Assembly (NCBI GenBank): GCA_900772695.1 | Contig: CAAGRO010000197.1 | Coordinates: forward strand, 1-6,732 | Origin: an uncultured Oribacterium sp. | Lineage (GTDB): Bacteria; Bacillota; Clostridia; Lachnospirales; Lachnospiraceae | DNA: 6,732 bases | Direction of reading: 5' to 3' | Shown here: positions 1-5,827 of the stretch, in pieces | How positions within the stretch are numbered: position 1 is the first letter of the stretch | How the letters are laid out: each line of letters opens with the position of its first letter | Notes under the pieces: generated by a model | Told to the model about the DNA's origin: nothing | Databases searched by the model: none | What the model saw: only the letters and a program-made list of their open reading frames with translations | Position numbers and translations under genes: made by a program

Positions 1-56
1 ACATGGCGTTTCATGCGGTCCGGCGCTGCGCTCAGCTTACGTCCGATCTTCGCTGT

Positions 57-476
57 TTACTTCTTCGTGGATGCGAGCGCACGATCACGCGCGTCGCGCG
101 CTGCCTGCTTCGCCTCGAGCTCTGCCAGCTTCTTCTGGGTGTTCTCGAGCTCACGCAGCGTCGTCTCGAGCTTCATCTGCATATTGACGAGGTCATGCTT
201 CGCAGCATAGCTCTCGCGCTCTGCATCATCCCGCGCCTGCTGGATCTCACGGCTTCTCTTCCGCTCCTTGAAGAGGTCATCACAGATATTCACCTCGAGG
301 AGCAGTGCCTTGATGCTGTCGTCGAGCTTGTTGTAGCCCACGGTCTCCTTCTGAAAATCGAGAATTTTCTGGTTCAGGTAGCTCGCTACCTCATGCATAT
401 AGCTCTCGGACTCACTACCCGCCAGCTGGTAGATCTTGCCATTGATTACGACCTCTACGGAATTCTTTCCTGCCAT
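57..476 (-). CDS. zapA: Cell division protein ZapA (FtsZ-ring-associated)
   Basis: ZapA is a small cytoplasmic protein that binds FtsZ and promotes bundling of its filaments at the division site. The 139-residue product has the family pattern: an N-terminal globular domain starting with a short beta pair around 'VEVVINGKIYQLAG' (residues 7-20), a helix with 'YMHEVASYLNQKI' (26-38), then 'LLLEVNICDDLF' (58-69). A long charged coiled coil rich in Glu, Lys, Arg and Ala runs from about residue 65 to 130. The coiled coil is longer than in the shortest ZapA proteins but usual for Bacillota. The ATG start is preceded by AGAGGAG about ten bases upstream, a somewhat long but workable spacing. The gene has its own promoter and a long repeat-bearing leader (see 491-576). 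Low complexity in the tail makes family assignment rest mainly on the N-terminal domain. Confidence 0.9.
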   Translation of the reverse strand: MAGKNSVEVVINGKIYQLAGSESESYMHEVASYLNQKILDFQKETVGYNKLDDSIKALLLEVNICDDLFKERKRSREIQQARDDAERESYAAKHDLVNMQMKLETTLRELENTQKKLAELEAKQAARDARDRALASTKK

Positions 477-490
477 GAAACTGTTACTCC

Positions 491-576
491 TCTATCTAAA
501 AATCATGAACGATCGTGCATCGCGCAGATGCGCTTCATCTCAAAATCATGTTTGATTATGAACCGCGCAGATGCGC
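491..576 (-). repeat. 43-bp tandem duplication in the zapA leader, each copy with a GCGCA-GA-TGCGC dyad
   Basis: Two adjacent 43-bp units (491-533 and 534-576) match at about 33 of 43 positions. Each begins, in minus-strand reading, with an identical 13-bp block containing a perfect 5+2+5 inverted repeat (plus-strand 522-533 and 565-576). A diverged middle and a similar CATGATTTT-type end follow. The dyads are 43 bp apart, close to four turns of B-DNA. They lie inside the predicted transcribed leader, so they could act as small RNA hairpins or as protein-binding sites. No function is known to me. Confidence 0.85.
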
Positions 577-643
577 TACCGTCCTCTCCGCATGCCATCA
601 TCTTTCACATCACATGAATGTATTATCATGTTTTCGACCACTT

Positions 644-673
644 ATTATAACATAGCCCGCAAGCGCGATGCAA
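644..673 (-). promoter_or_regulatory. Predicted sigma-A promoter of zapA
   Basis: On the minus strand a -35 TTGCAT (668-673) and a -10 TATAAT (644-649) are separated by 18 bp, and TGT just before the -10 makes it an extended -10. Transcription would begin near 637, giving a leader of about 160 nt before the zapA ATG. It lies just beyond the long inverted repeat that follows yitT, so zapA probably has its own transcript. This is a sequence match only. Confidence 0.72.
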
Positions 674-689
674 CCGCAAGCGAAGTCCG

Positions 690-704
690 GCAGTGCAGTG
701 CAGT
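690..704. repeat. Pentanucleotide triplet (GCAGT)x3
   Basis: Three exact tandem copies of GCAGT on the plus strand. The third copy is the outer part of the left arm of the 700-790 inverted repeat. It may be a slippage product and has no evident function. Confidence 0.8.
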
Positions 705-790
705 TCAGGCAGGGGGACCCGGAGGGGCGACAACGGAGGCCATACGTAGAGACCGTGTGAAATCAAGCTGGGTCCCCTTAGCTGAACTGC
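700..790 (-). repeat. 91-bp long-armed inverted repeat just after the yitT stop (terminator-like structure or small inverted-repeat element)
   Basis: Plus-strand 700-708 (GCAGTTCAG) pairs perfectly with 782-790, and 713-720 (GGGGACCC) pairs perfectly with 770-777. A symmetric 4 x 4 internal loop separates the two stems. A third short stem fits the same axis: 730-736 with 753-758, one bulge. A TACGTA palindrome (743-748) sits at the centre. Read as RNA from yitT this is a long three-stem hairpin starting three bases after the stop codon. There is no U-run, so a classical intrinsic terminator is not supported. Transcript 3'-end protection, or a short mobile inverted-repeat element with imperfect 21-bp ends, are the other readings. 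No clear target-site duplication flanks it. Confidence 0.8.
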
Positions 791-792
791 CA

Positions 793-1680
793 TCAGAGCT
801 TCCGCGGGTCGCCGATGAAGCCTTCGCCGTAGGTTTCCTTCGTCGGGGAGACGATGACGAAGGCGCGTGGGTCGTGGCGGTCGATGATTTCCTTCACGAT
901 CGGGAACTGCTTCCGGTCGACCGCACAGGTGAGGGTGAGGCATTCCTTGCCGCTGAAACCGCCGATGCTTTTATAGAAGGTGGTGCCGCGGTCCATGGTT
1001 TCCATGATTTCACGCGCGATGTCTTCGTTTTTCGCGGAGTGAATCGTGATCAGACTGCCGCGGTTCAGTCCATACAGGATGGCATCCATCGACTGGGTGG
1101 TGCAGACGATGGAGATGATACCGTACAGTGCGGCTTCGATCTCACCGAAGACCAGCACGGAGGCCGCGACGATCACGAAGTCCACCAGCATGATGGCATA
1201 ACCGGTCTGCATATATGGGAAACGCTTCTGAAGAAGCTTCGCGAGGATATCTCCGCCACCGCTCGTCGAGTTTCGCATGAAGATCACGGCCAGACCAACA
1301 CCCACGAAAATGCCGCCGAAGGCACAGGATACGAGGCGGTCTCCTGCGTACTGCCATGGACAGAGCGCCGACACGAGATCCTGGATCACACTCATGAAGA
1401 TGACCGTGCGGATGGTCTTCAGTGTCATCCTGCGATTCAGCAGCAGCCAGGACGCCAGCAGCAGTGGAATGTTGATGGCGAAGCTGAGTGCACCGATCGG
1501 TAAGCCGAACAGATGGTTGATCATCAGTGCGATACCCGACACCCCGCCCGGCGCGATCCGGCTCGGCTCGATGAAGCACCAGACGCCGATCGCCTGCAGC
1601 AGCGCGCCCGCGAAATCCCCCAGGAGATCGAGCCCGGTTTCTCTCCACTTCTTCTTATTTTTCATCACCATAGTTTCCAT
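793..1680 (-). CDS. YitT family membrane protein (YitT integral membrane domain plus C-terminal DUF2179)
   Basis: This is a 295-residue inner-membrane protein of the YitT family, whose biochemical role is not established. An N-terminal basic stretch (KNKKKWR, 7-13) is followed by about five hydrophobic segments (roughly 17-37, 44-60, 64-81, 115-135 and 160-178). The family signature 'NSTSGGGDILAKLL' is at 137-150. The C-terminal cytoplasmic DUF2179 domain (about 207-290) has the typical 'DRGTTFYKSIGGFSGKE' stretch (230-246) and 'DPRAFVIV' (270-277). I chose the ATG at 1680 because AGGAGG (1689-1694) lies eight bases upstream. An in-frame ATG at 1728 would add 16 residues, but it falls inside a hairpin stem and has no ribosome binding site. 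The gene stands alone: a structured leader lies upstream and a long inverted repeat directly downstream. No strong promoter was found for it. Confidence 0.92.
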   Translation of the reverse strand: METMVMKNKKKWRETGLDLLGDFAGALLQAIGVWCFIEPSRIAPGGVSGIALMINHLFGLPIGALSFAINIPLLLASWLLLNRRMTLKTIRTVIFMSVIQDLVSALCPWQYAGDRLVSCAFGGIFVGVGLAVIFMRNSTSGGGDILAKLLQKRFPYMQTGYAIMLVDFVIVAASVLVFGEIEAALYGIISIVCTTQSMDAILYGLNRGSLITIHSAKNEDIAREIMETMDRGTTFYKSIGGFSGKECLTLTCAVDRKQFPIVKEIIDRHDPRAFVIVSPTKETYGEGFIGDPRKL

Positions 1681-1688
1681 CTGTTTAT

Positions 1689-1694
1689 CCTCCT
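1689..1694 (-). promoter_or_regulatory. Ribosome binding site that fixes the yitT start
   Basis: AGGAGG on the minus strand sits eight bases before the ATG at 1680. It favours this start over the in-frame ATG at 1728. Confidence 0.85.
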
Positions 1695-1717
1695 CTTCCA
1701 CTTTTCTGCATATGAAA

Positions 1718-1741
1718 AGGGCTGACATTCATGTCAGCCCT
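1718..1741 (-). terminator. Perfect 11-bp hairpin with short U-run between the amidohydrolase gene and yitT
   Basis: Minus-strand reading gives AGGGCTGACAT, a 2-base centre, ATGTCAGCCCT, then TTTC, so the last stem base begins a four-T run. The stem is perfect. It could be the terminator of the transporter-amidohydrolase operon, about 195 nt after that stop. Only about 37 bases separate it from the yitT start, which leaves little room for a promoter. It may therefore lie inside the yitT leader and act as an attenuator, or be a DNA operator. The short U-run makes termination moderate at best. Confidence 0.55.
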
Positions 1742-1782
1742 CTCATCGATATGTGGCTGCACGAAAATAGTCTGAACTATAA

Positions 1783-1878
1783 TCAATGCAGCTGCATTTC
1801 TTTTCTATTGTCTGATTTCCGCACATGATTCACTTTCCGAATCGCTGCCTGCGGAGATCTTCTGTCTGAAGCATACAT
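1783..1878 (-). CDS. Possible 31-residue basic peptide ORF in the yitT leader region
   Basis: An ATG at 1878 is preceded by AGAGGA with about five bases between the GAGG core and the start, which is good spacing. It opens a frame of 31 codons ending in TGA. The product begins MYASDRRSPQAAIRK, is rich in Arg, Lys and His and has no hydrophobic segment. It lies between the amidohydrolase gene and the hairpin before yitT, where a leader peptide would be expected. It has no run of a single regulatory amino acid, resembles nothing I know and may be chance. Only its ribosome binding site and position support it. Confidence 0.3.
   Translation of the reverse strand: MYASDRRSPQAAIRKVNHVRKSDNRKEMQLH
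1785..1798. repeat. Perfect 14-bp palindrome AATGCAGCTGCATT
   Basis: A self-complementary 14-mer overlaps the end of the possible leader ORF and lies about 105-118 bp upstream of the yitT start. Perfect palindromes of this length in a gap are typical of dimer-binding operators. No regulator can be named. Confidence 0.5.
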
Positions 1879-1920
1879 GAATTCCTCTTCTGTATGCCTC
1901 ACACAGCTTCTATCATACAC

Positions 1921-1938
1921 GATTTTCGCTCGAAAATC
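1921..1938. repeat. Short inverted repeat at the amidohydrolase stop codon
   Basis: GATTTTCG and CGAAAATC form an 8-bp inverted repeat around a 2-base centre, overlapping the TGA stop. It is AT-rich with no U-run, so it is a weak candidate for the operon's 3' end. Confidence 0.4.
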
Positions 1939-3112
1939 ACTGATATTTCTTCTTGTTCTCGGCGTACTCTGCCTTGACCGCATCGAGGAGACCCTCGGTA
2001 TGCAGCAGGTCATAGCATGCACCGGCGATGCTCTTCGCACCGTAGATCACGCAGTTATGCGCTGCTTCTGTCTTTCCGGCATCCACGAACTCCTGGGAGT
2101 GGGACGCGGTCCCCTCCGGTACGAACGCGACACGGATGCAGGAACCCGGAATCTCGTACATGACATTGCCGAAATCGGTCGAACCGGTCTTCTCACGTGG
2201 CGGCGCGAGCTGCGGAGCACCCGCGAGCTCAGCATTGTCCATCAGAAGCTGATTCAGACGAAGCACCGGAATCTTGTTGAAGAAGAAGGTGCCGTCTTCG
2301 ATCTCGTAGTCGACGCCGGCGATCAGCGCGGCACCCTTGATGATATCCTGGAAACGGACGCTGACCTCCTCGAGCTCCTTCTTCGAGAAGGAACGCAGTG
2401 AAAACTCACCCTTTGCAGTCGCCGGAACGACATTGGCCGGACCCGGAAGCTCGGTCATGCAGTAGTGCATGCGCACATCATCCGGCACGTGCTCCCGCAG
2501 GAACTCGACGCCCTGGAAAGCGACCAGCATCGCATCGAAGGCACTTCTGCCCTTCTCCGGTGCCAGTGCGGCATGCGCACGCTTTCCGTGGAAGGTCACG
2601 TTGTAGCTCTTCTGAGCAAGGCACTTCACATCCGTGCAGGTATTCGGACCGCCATGCATCATGAAAGCGACATCCAGCTCCTTAAAGCAGCCACGCTCCA
2701 GCATCTGTACCTTACTGCCGAAGCTCTCCTCGGCCGGTGTACCATAGACGATGAGCTCGAACGGCTCCGCACAGTCCATGTTCTTCAGCGCCACCGCGGC
2801 ACCGAGACAGCCCGGTCCCTGCATATGGTGACCGCAGCCATGGCCAAGGTTCCGAAGTGCATCGTACTCGCAGAGGATGCCGAGCTTCGGACCGCCCTCG
2901 CCATGCTTGAAGGTCGCACGGAACGCCGTCTTGAATCCGCCGACGCCCATCTCGACCTCGAAGCCGTTCGCACGAAGATAGTCGGTCAGCAGTCCGCTGG
3001 CAAACACCTCTTCGCCCTCATATTCCGGATGATCGAAAATCTGATCCGCCATCGAGCAGAGCGTATCCCGCTGTGCGTCGATCGCAGCAAATAAAGTCTT
3101 CTTATCAGTCAT
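1937..3112 (-). CDS. M20-family amidohydrolase / metallopeptidase (M20D, AbgB / PM20D2-like)
   Basis: This is a cytoplasmic metal-dependent hydrolase of 391 residues, expected to cleave an amide bond in an N-acyl amino acid, aminobenzoyl-glutamate-like compound or dipeptide. Family landmarks are in order. 'EYDALRNLGHGCGHH' (82-96) carries the putative metal ligands Cys93 and His95. 'GTPAEE' (124-129) carries the catalytic/metal Glu pair, and 'MMHGG' (151-155) supplies His153. A dimerisation-domain start has 'GKRAHAA' (176-182) with His180. 'STDFGN' (311-316) and 'ASHSQEF' (336-342) with His338 close the catalytic domain. No signal peptide is seen. The start lies 12 bases after the transporter stop, with AAGGAGG overlapping that stop, so the two are cotranscribed and probably translationally coupled. 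The second residue of the GHxCGH motif is Gly where Ala is common. Substrate is unknown; the transporter upstream suggests an imported compound. Confidence 0.93.
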   Translation of the reverse strand: MTDKKTLFAAIDAQRDTLCSMADQIFDHPEYEGEEVFASGLLTDYLRANGFEVEMGVGGFKTAFRATFKHGEGGPKLGILCEYDALRNLGHGCGHHMQGPGCLGAAVALKNMDCAEPFELIVYGTPAEESFGSKVQMLERGCFKELDVAFMMHGGPNTCTDVKCLAQKSYNVTFHGKRAHAALAPEKGRSAFDAMLVAFQGVEFLREHVPDDVRMHYCMTELPGPANVVPATAKGEFSLRSFSKKELEEVSVRFQDIIKGAALIAGVDYEIEDGTFFFNKIPVLRLNQLLMDNAELAGAPQLAPPREKTGSTDFGNVMYEIPGSCIRVAFVPEGTASHSQEFVDAGKTEAAHNCVIYGAKSIAGACYDLLHTEGLLDAVKAEYAENKKKYQ

Positions 3113-3119
3113 GTTGATT

Positions 3120-3126
3120 CCTCCTT
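3120..3126 (-). promoter_or_regulatory. Ribosome binding site of the amidohydrolase overlapping the transporter stop
   Basis: AAGGAGG on the minus strand shares two bases with the TAA stop (3125-3127) of the upstream gene and lies seven bases before the ATG at 3112. A terminating ribosome would sit on the reinitiation site, which is the usual arrangement for translational coupling. Confidence 0.88.
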
Positions 3127-4522
3127 ACATCGGTCCGAGATGGATGACCTGCGCGATCACCAGCATCACCGTGCCGACTACCAGCCAGATCGCAAACATC
3201 TTCCACATGAAGCGCATCCAGCGATCATACGGGATGTTGCAGGCACTGATGATGCCCATGAGTGCGGTCGAGGTCGGCAGGATGTAGTTACAGAAGCCGT
3301 CACCGAAGTTGAACGCGAGGACCGCGGTCTGTCTCGTCACACCGATGAGGTCGGAAAGCGGTACCATGATCGGCATCACCGCTGCCGCCTGTCCGGAGCC
3401 GGAGGTCAGGAACACGTTGATGATGGTGTTCGCAATCAGCATCGCCGGTGCCTGCAGAAGTGTCGGCACGCTGCCGAGTCCGCCTGCCAGCGCATGGACG
3501 ACGGTATCGATGATCTTACCATCCTTCATGATGGCACTGATGGACTGTGCGAGGCCGATGATGATCATCGCGGACATCATCTTCTTGCAGCCCTCAAGGA
3601 AGTTCTTGCAGATCGTATCCGTATCGAAGCCGGAAATGATGCCGACCACGATCGCAAGCCAGATGAACATCGCGGCCATCTCTGGCATGTCCCAGCCCAG
3701 CTTGATGCTGCCGTAGATGACAACGCCGAGGGACACCACGAGTGCGACGATATTTAAGATCTTGCGGAGGTCGATGGTGCCGAAATCATCCAGACCACCG
3801 GCGGTACGGAACTCACTCTTCTGGTCGAGCTCGTACATCGGGCTCTTCGTCGGGTCCTTCTGAATCTTCAATGCATAGCGCACGAGGAAGATGTTCGTGA
3901 TCACATAGTACACCGCGAAGCATACCCAGCGGTAGCCGATACCGGAGTACAGCGGCAGCTCCGCGATCTTCTGTGCGACGACGGTCGTATTCGGGTTCAA
4001 TGTTCCCGTCGAAAATCCGATGGCTCCACCGAGCAGGATGATGGCTGCACCCGTGATCGAGTCAAGGCCGATCGCCAGCGCGAGCATGACCATAACCGGT
4101 GCGAACGCGATGAACATGTTGACAGCCTGCGTCGTGCAGATGAGACCGAACATCAGCGTCAGGATCGGGATAAATACATACAGGTTGTTGGAAAACTTCT
4201 TCGCGAGCTTCGCGATCACCGCCTGCAGTGAACCGGACTGCGTCAGCATGTGGAAAGCCGCACCCGAAAACAGGATAACCAGCATGATGTCGACACGCTT
4301 TACAAACGCATTCACGATATACATCGGAATCAGGAACGGATTCACCGGTGTCCGATCGACATAGCTGAACTGCGTCGGATCGATCACCTTGATGCCGTCT
4401 GCATTCTCCACACGTACATACTCACCCGCCGGAATGATCCAGGTCAGAAGCACAGCAAACACGATGATTGAAAACACGATCATGAAGCTGTGAGGCACAT
4501 GAAACTTCTTCTTGGTAGCCAT
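3125..4522 (-). CDS. YfcC / DcuC-superfamily membrane transporter
   Basis: This 465-residue polytopic inner-membrane carrier belongs to the ion-transporter superfamily that includes YfcC and DcuC. A short basic N-terminus leads into the family opening 'HSFMIVFSIIVFAVLLTWIIPAGEY' with its Pro-Ala-Gly-Glu (31-34). Further marks are 'GFSTGTLNPNT' (169-179), 'SGSGQAAAVMPIMVPLSDLIGVTRQTAV' (374-401) and 'FGDGFCNYILPTS' (406-418), the duplicated re-entrant-type motifs of this group. Roughly 11 to 13 hydrophobic segments are visible, with a charged loop at about 220-255. It starts at the ATG after a GAGGGGG site nine bases upstream. The gene is driven by the strong promoter at 4565-4593 and coupled to the M20 hydrolase. 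The partner suggests uptake of an amide- or peptide-like substrate. YfcC proteins are variously annotated as C4-dicarboxylate or basic amino acid carriers, so substrate is open. Confidence 0.92.
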   Translation of the reverse strand: MATKKKFHVPHSFMIVFSIIVFAVLLTWIIPAGEYVRVENADGIKVIDPTQFSYVDRTPVNPFLIPMYIVNAFVKRVDIMLVILFSGAAFHMLTQSGSLQAVIAKLAKKFSNNLYVFIPILTLMFGLICTTQAVNMFIAFAPVMVMLALAIGLDSITGAAIILLGGAIGFSTGTLNPNTTVVAQKIAELPLYSGIGYRWVCFAVYYVITNIFLVRYALKIQKDPTKSPMYELDQKSEFRTAGGLDDFGTIDLRKILNIVALVVSLGVVIYGSIKLGWDMPEMAAMFIWLAIVVGIISGFDTDTICKNFLEGCKKMMSAMIIIGLAQSISAIMKDGKIIDTVVHALAGGLGSVPTLLQAPAMLIANTIINVFLTSGSGQAAAVMPIMVPLSDLIGVTRQTAVLAFNFGDGFCNYILPTSTALMGIISACNIPYDRWMRFMWKMFAIWLVVGTVMLVIAQVIHLGPM

Positions 4523-4540
4523 AATAGCATTCCCCCTCTT

Positions 4541-4570
4541 TATAATGTTGTTTCTTTGTATAACATTATA
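4541..4570. promoter_or_regulatory. Candidate operator: 9-bp inverted repeat over the transporter -10 and start point
   Basis: TATAATGTT (4541-4549) and AACATTATA (4562-4570) are exact reverse complements separated by 12 bp. Half-site centres are 21 bp apart, two helical turns. One arm contains the -10 hexamer, and the centre falls at about +2 or +3. A nested 6-2-6 dyad, GTATAA-CA-TTATAC (4558-4571), overlaps the same -10. The upstream arm lies before the predicted start point, so this is a DNA site rather than an RNA hairpin. The position suits a repressor. Confidence 0.6.
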
Positions 4571-4593
4571 CCAGCGGCCGAAAAAGTGTGCAA
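4565..4593 (-). promoter_or_regulatory. Strong predicted sigma-A promoter of the transporter-amidohydrolase operon
   Basis: The minus strand reads TTGCAC (-35, 4588-4593), exactly 17 bp, then TATAAT (-10, 4565-4570), with TGG before the -10 giving an extended element. This is near consensus and the best promoter in the window. The predicted start is near 4558, about 36 nt before the transporter ATG. Confidence 0.85.
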
Positions 4594-4599
4594 TTTTGT

Positions 4600-4625
4600 A
4601 TTTCTAAACGGCTCTTTAAAGAAAT
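4600..4625. promoter_or_regulatory. Candidate LysR-type binding site upstream of the transporter promoter
   Basis: ATTTCT (4600-4605) and AGAAAT (4620-4625) form an interrupted inverted repeat. It is centred about 55 bp before the predicted start point, near where LysR-type regulators usually bind (about -65 to -35). A TCTTTAAAGA palindrome (4613-4622) overlaps it. AT-rich dyads are easy to find, so this is tentative. Confidence 0.35.
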
Positions 4626-4717
4626 CTCAATGCAAAACGACGATGCGATACGGTGTATTCTTCAGCATCTCTATCAACATTTCATCTGTCCATCCATGGG
4701 CACTCTTCTTTCCGTGT

Positions 4718-4738
4718 ATCTGCTTTCACGCAGCAGAT
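4718..4738 (-). terminator. Hairpin just after the lysR-type gene
   Basis: ATCTGCT and AGCAGAT form a 7-bp stem with a 7-base loop, beginning two bases after the regulator's stop. No U-run follows, so it is a weak terminator candidate. It may instead stabilise the message end. Confidence 0.4.
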
Positions 4739-4740
4739 CT

Positions 4741-5685
4741 TCAGCCTTCCCGATGATACTGCATCCTTATTTGAACGGTTTCCTCGATGATCTCGATCAG
4801 TGCACGCTCACAGTCGCTCAGCGTATGGCCTTTTCGATACGCCAGCTTAAAGCTGGAGGTCTCCGCTTCCCGATTGATGAGGAAATAGCGTACATGCTCA
4901 AATCTCTGCATATCCGGCAGATACCCGAGACGATTAAACCCGACACCCATCCCCTGATTCACCATCGACATGATGATGTCGAAATGGCCGATTTCGATCA
5001 GGCGCTTCGGGTGGATATGATTCTCCCTGAAGAGACGGTCTGCCGTTCTCCGCATACTCTGATTCGGCAGTGGTACGATAAATGTCTCCCAGTCAAGATA
5101 AGAAAGATCGAGATGCCGGAATTCATCACCCTCCACAGAACAGGCGTACTGAATCGCCGGATGCGTATCCGGAAGTGCCAGCAGCACCGGTTCCTTCACG
5201 ATTTCGTGGCACACCGTATCCGGAAGCTCCTCCAGGAAGTTGGAAACCATAAAGTCGACCGCATTCTCCTTAAACATCTGCTTCAGATCCGCGACGACGA
5301 CATCGTGGAAAACAAGTTCCACATCCGGATAACGCGCCTTAAACCGCGCCAGTACCTCCGGCACCATCGAAATCGCTCTTCGCTGCTGGATACCGATGCG
5401 AATCGCCGGCTGCTCCTTCTTCCGCTCCCGCTCCAGCAGATCATCGAACTCCGCCTTCATCTCCAGCATCTTCTCCGCCCGCTGTACATACTCCTCCCCG
5501 ATCGGCGTCAGCACGAAAGTCTTTTCCTTCCCCACACGCTTAAACAGCGGTACGCCGAGGTTCTTCTCGAGATTACTGATATACACACTCAGCGCCGACG
5601 GCGAGATAAACAGCGCCTCCGCCGCCCGTGAAAGGTTCCGGCACCGCGCCAGCGCGCACACATACTGCTGCTCCTTTAAATTCAT
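4741..5685 (-). CDS. LysR-family transcriptional regulator
   Basis: This 314-residue DNA-binding regulator has a standard LysR layout. The N-terminal winged helix-turn-helix covers about residues 1-60, with 'NLSRAAEALFISPSALSVYISNLEKNLGVPLFKR' (17-50) matching the recognition-helix pattern. A linker helix runs to about 90. The co-inducer-binding domain covers about 94-300, opening with 'AIRIGIQQRRAISMVPEVLARFKARYPDVEL' and containing 'NQGMGVGFN' near 240. Length is normal for the family. The ATG start has AAGGAG six bases upstream. It is encoded in the same direction as, and directly upstream of, the transporter and hydrolase, not divergently as many LysR genes are. It most plausibly controls that operon in response to its substrate. 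This is inferred from position; the ligand is unknown. Confidence 0.95.
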   Translation of the reverse strand: MNLKEQQYVCALARCRNLSRAAEALFISPSALSVYISNLEKNLGVPLFKRVGKEKTFVLTPIGEEYVQRAEKMLEMKAEFDDLLERERKKEQPAIRIGIQQRRAISMVPEVLARFKARYPDVELVFHDVVVADLKQMFKENAVDFMVSNFLEELPDTVCHEIVKEPVLLALPDTHPAIQYACSVEGDEFRHLDLSYLDWETFIVPLPNQSMRRTADRLFRENHIHPKRLIEIGHFDIIMSMVNQGMGVGFNRLGYLPDMQRFEHVRYFLINREAETSSFKLAYRKGHTLSDCERALIEIIEETVQIRMQYHREG

Positions 5686-5744
5686 GCCCGTCTCCTTTCA
5701 CACTCCAACACCAACGTTCACTGCTCATCTCGCAGTAGCCTTTG

Positions 5745-5827
5745 CAATCGTACCTTGGCTTGCGTTCAGTTGATCAATCACAACCTCAATCATAACATTT
5801 TCGTCCTCAATCGTAACTTAGCTTGCG
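5745..5827. repeat. CAATC-type direct repeats upstream of the lysR-type gene
   Basis: Four copies of CAATCRYAMC start at 5745, 5775, 5787 and 5808. The first and last are extended to a 20-bp direct repeat (5745-5764 and 5808-5827) matching at 18 of 20 positions and 63 bp apart, six helical turns. All spacings (30, 12, 21) are multiples of three. They could be clustered regulator sites or the remains of expanded coding repeats. Confidence 0.75.

Noticed and set aside
1..14. Possible start of another minus-strand gene (ATG AAA CGC CAT ...) after zapA
   Set aside because: Only about four codons are visible and there is no convincing Shine-Dalgarno sequence. A gene may begin here, but the window cannot show it.
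770..845. tRNA-like start 'GGGTCCCCTTAGCTGAACTG'
   Set aside because: It resembles a tRNA acceptor and D-arm only superficially. There is no T-loop GGTTCGA-type sequence or cloverleaf, and most of the stretch is the yitT coding end.
571..1503. Long open frame on the plus strand opposite yitT
   Set aside because: It mirrors the yitT gene, its product is low-complexity and rich in His, Asp and Arg, and it matches no family I know. The minus-strand protein is a clear YitT member.
1681..1728. Longer N-terminus for YitT starting at an in-frame ATG at 1728
   Set aside because: That ATG lies in the hairpin stem without a ribosome binding site, whereas AGGAGG is well placed before the ATG at 1680.
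4588..5631. Long plus-strand open frame of about 347 codons opposite the lysR-type gene
   Set aside because: It is antisense to an unambiguous LysR regulator, and its His/Arg/Leu-rich product is typical of a shadow frame.
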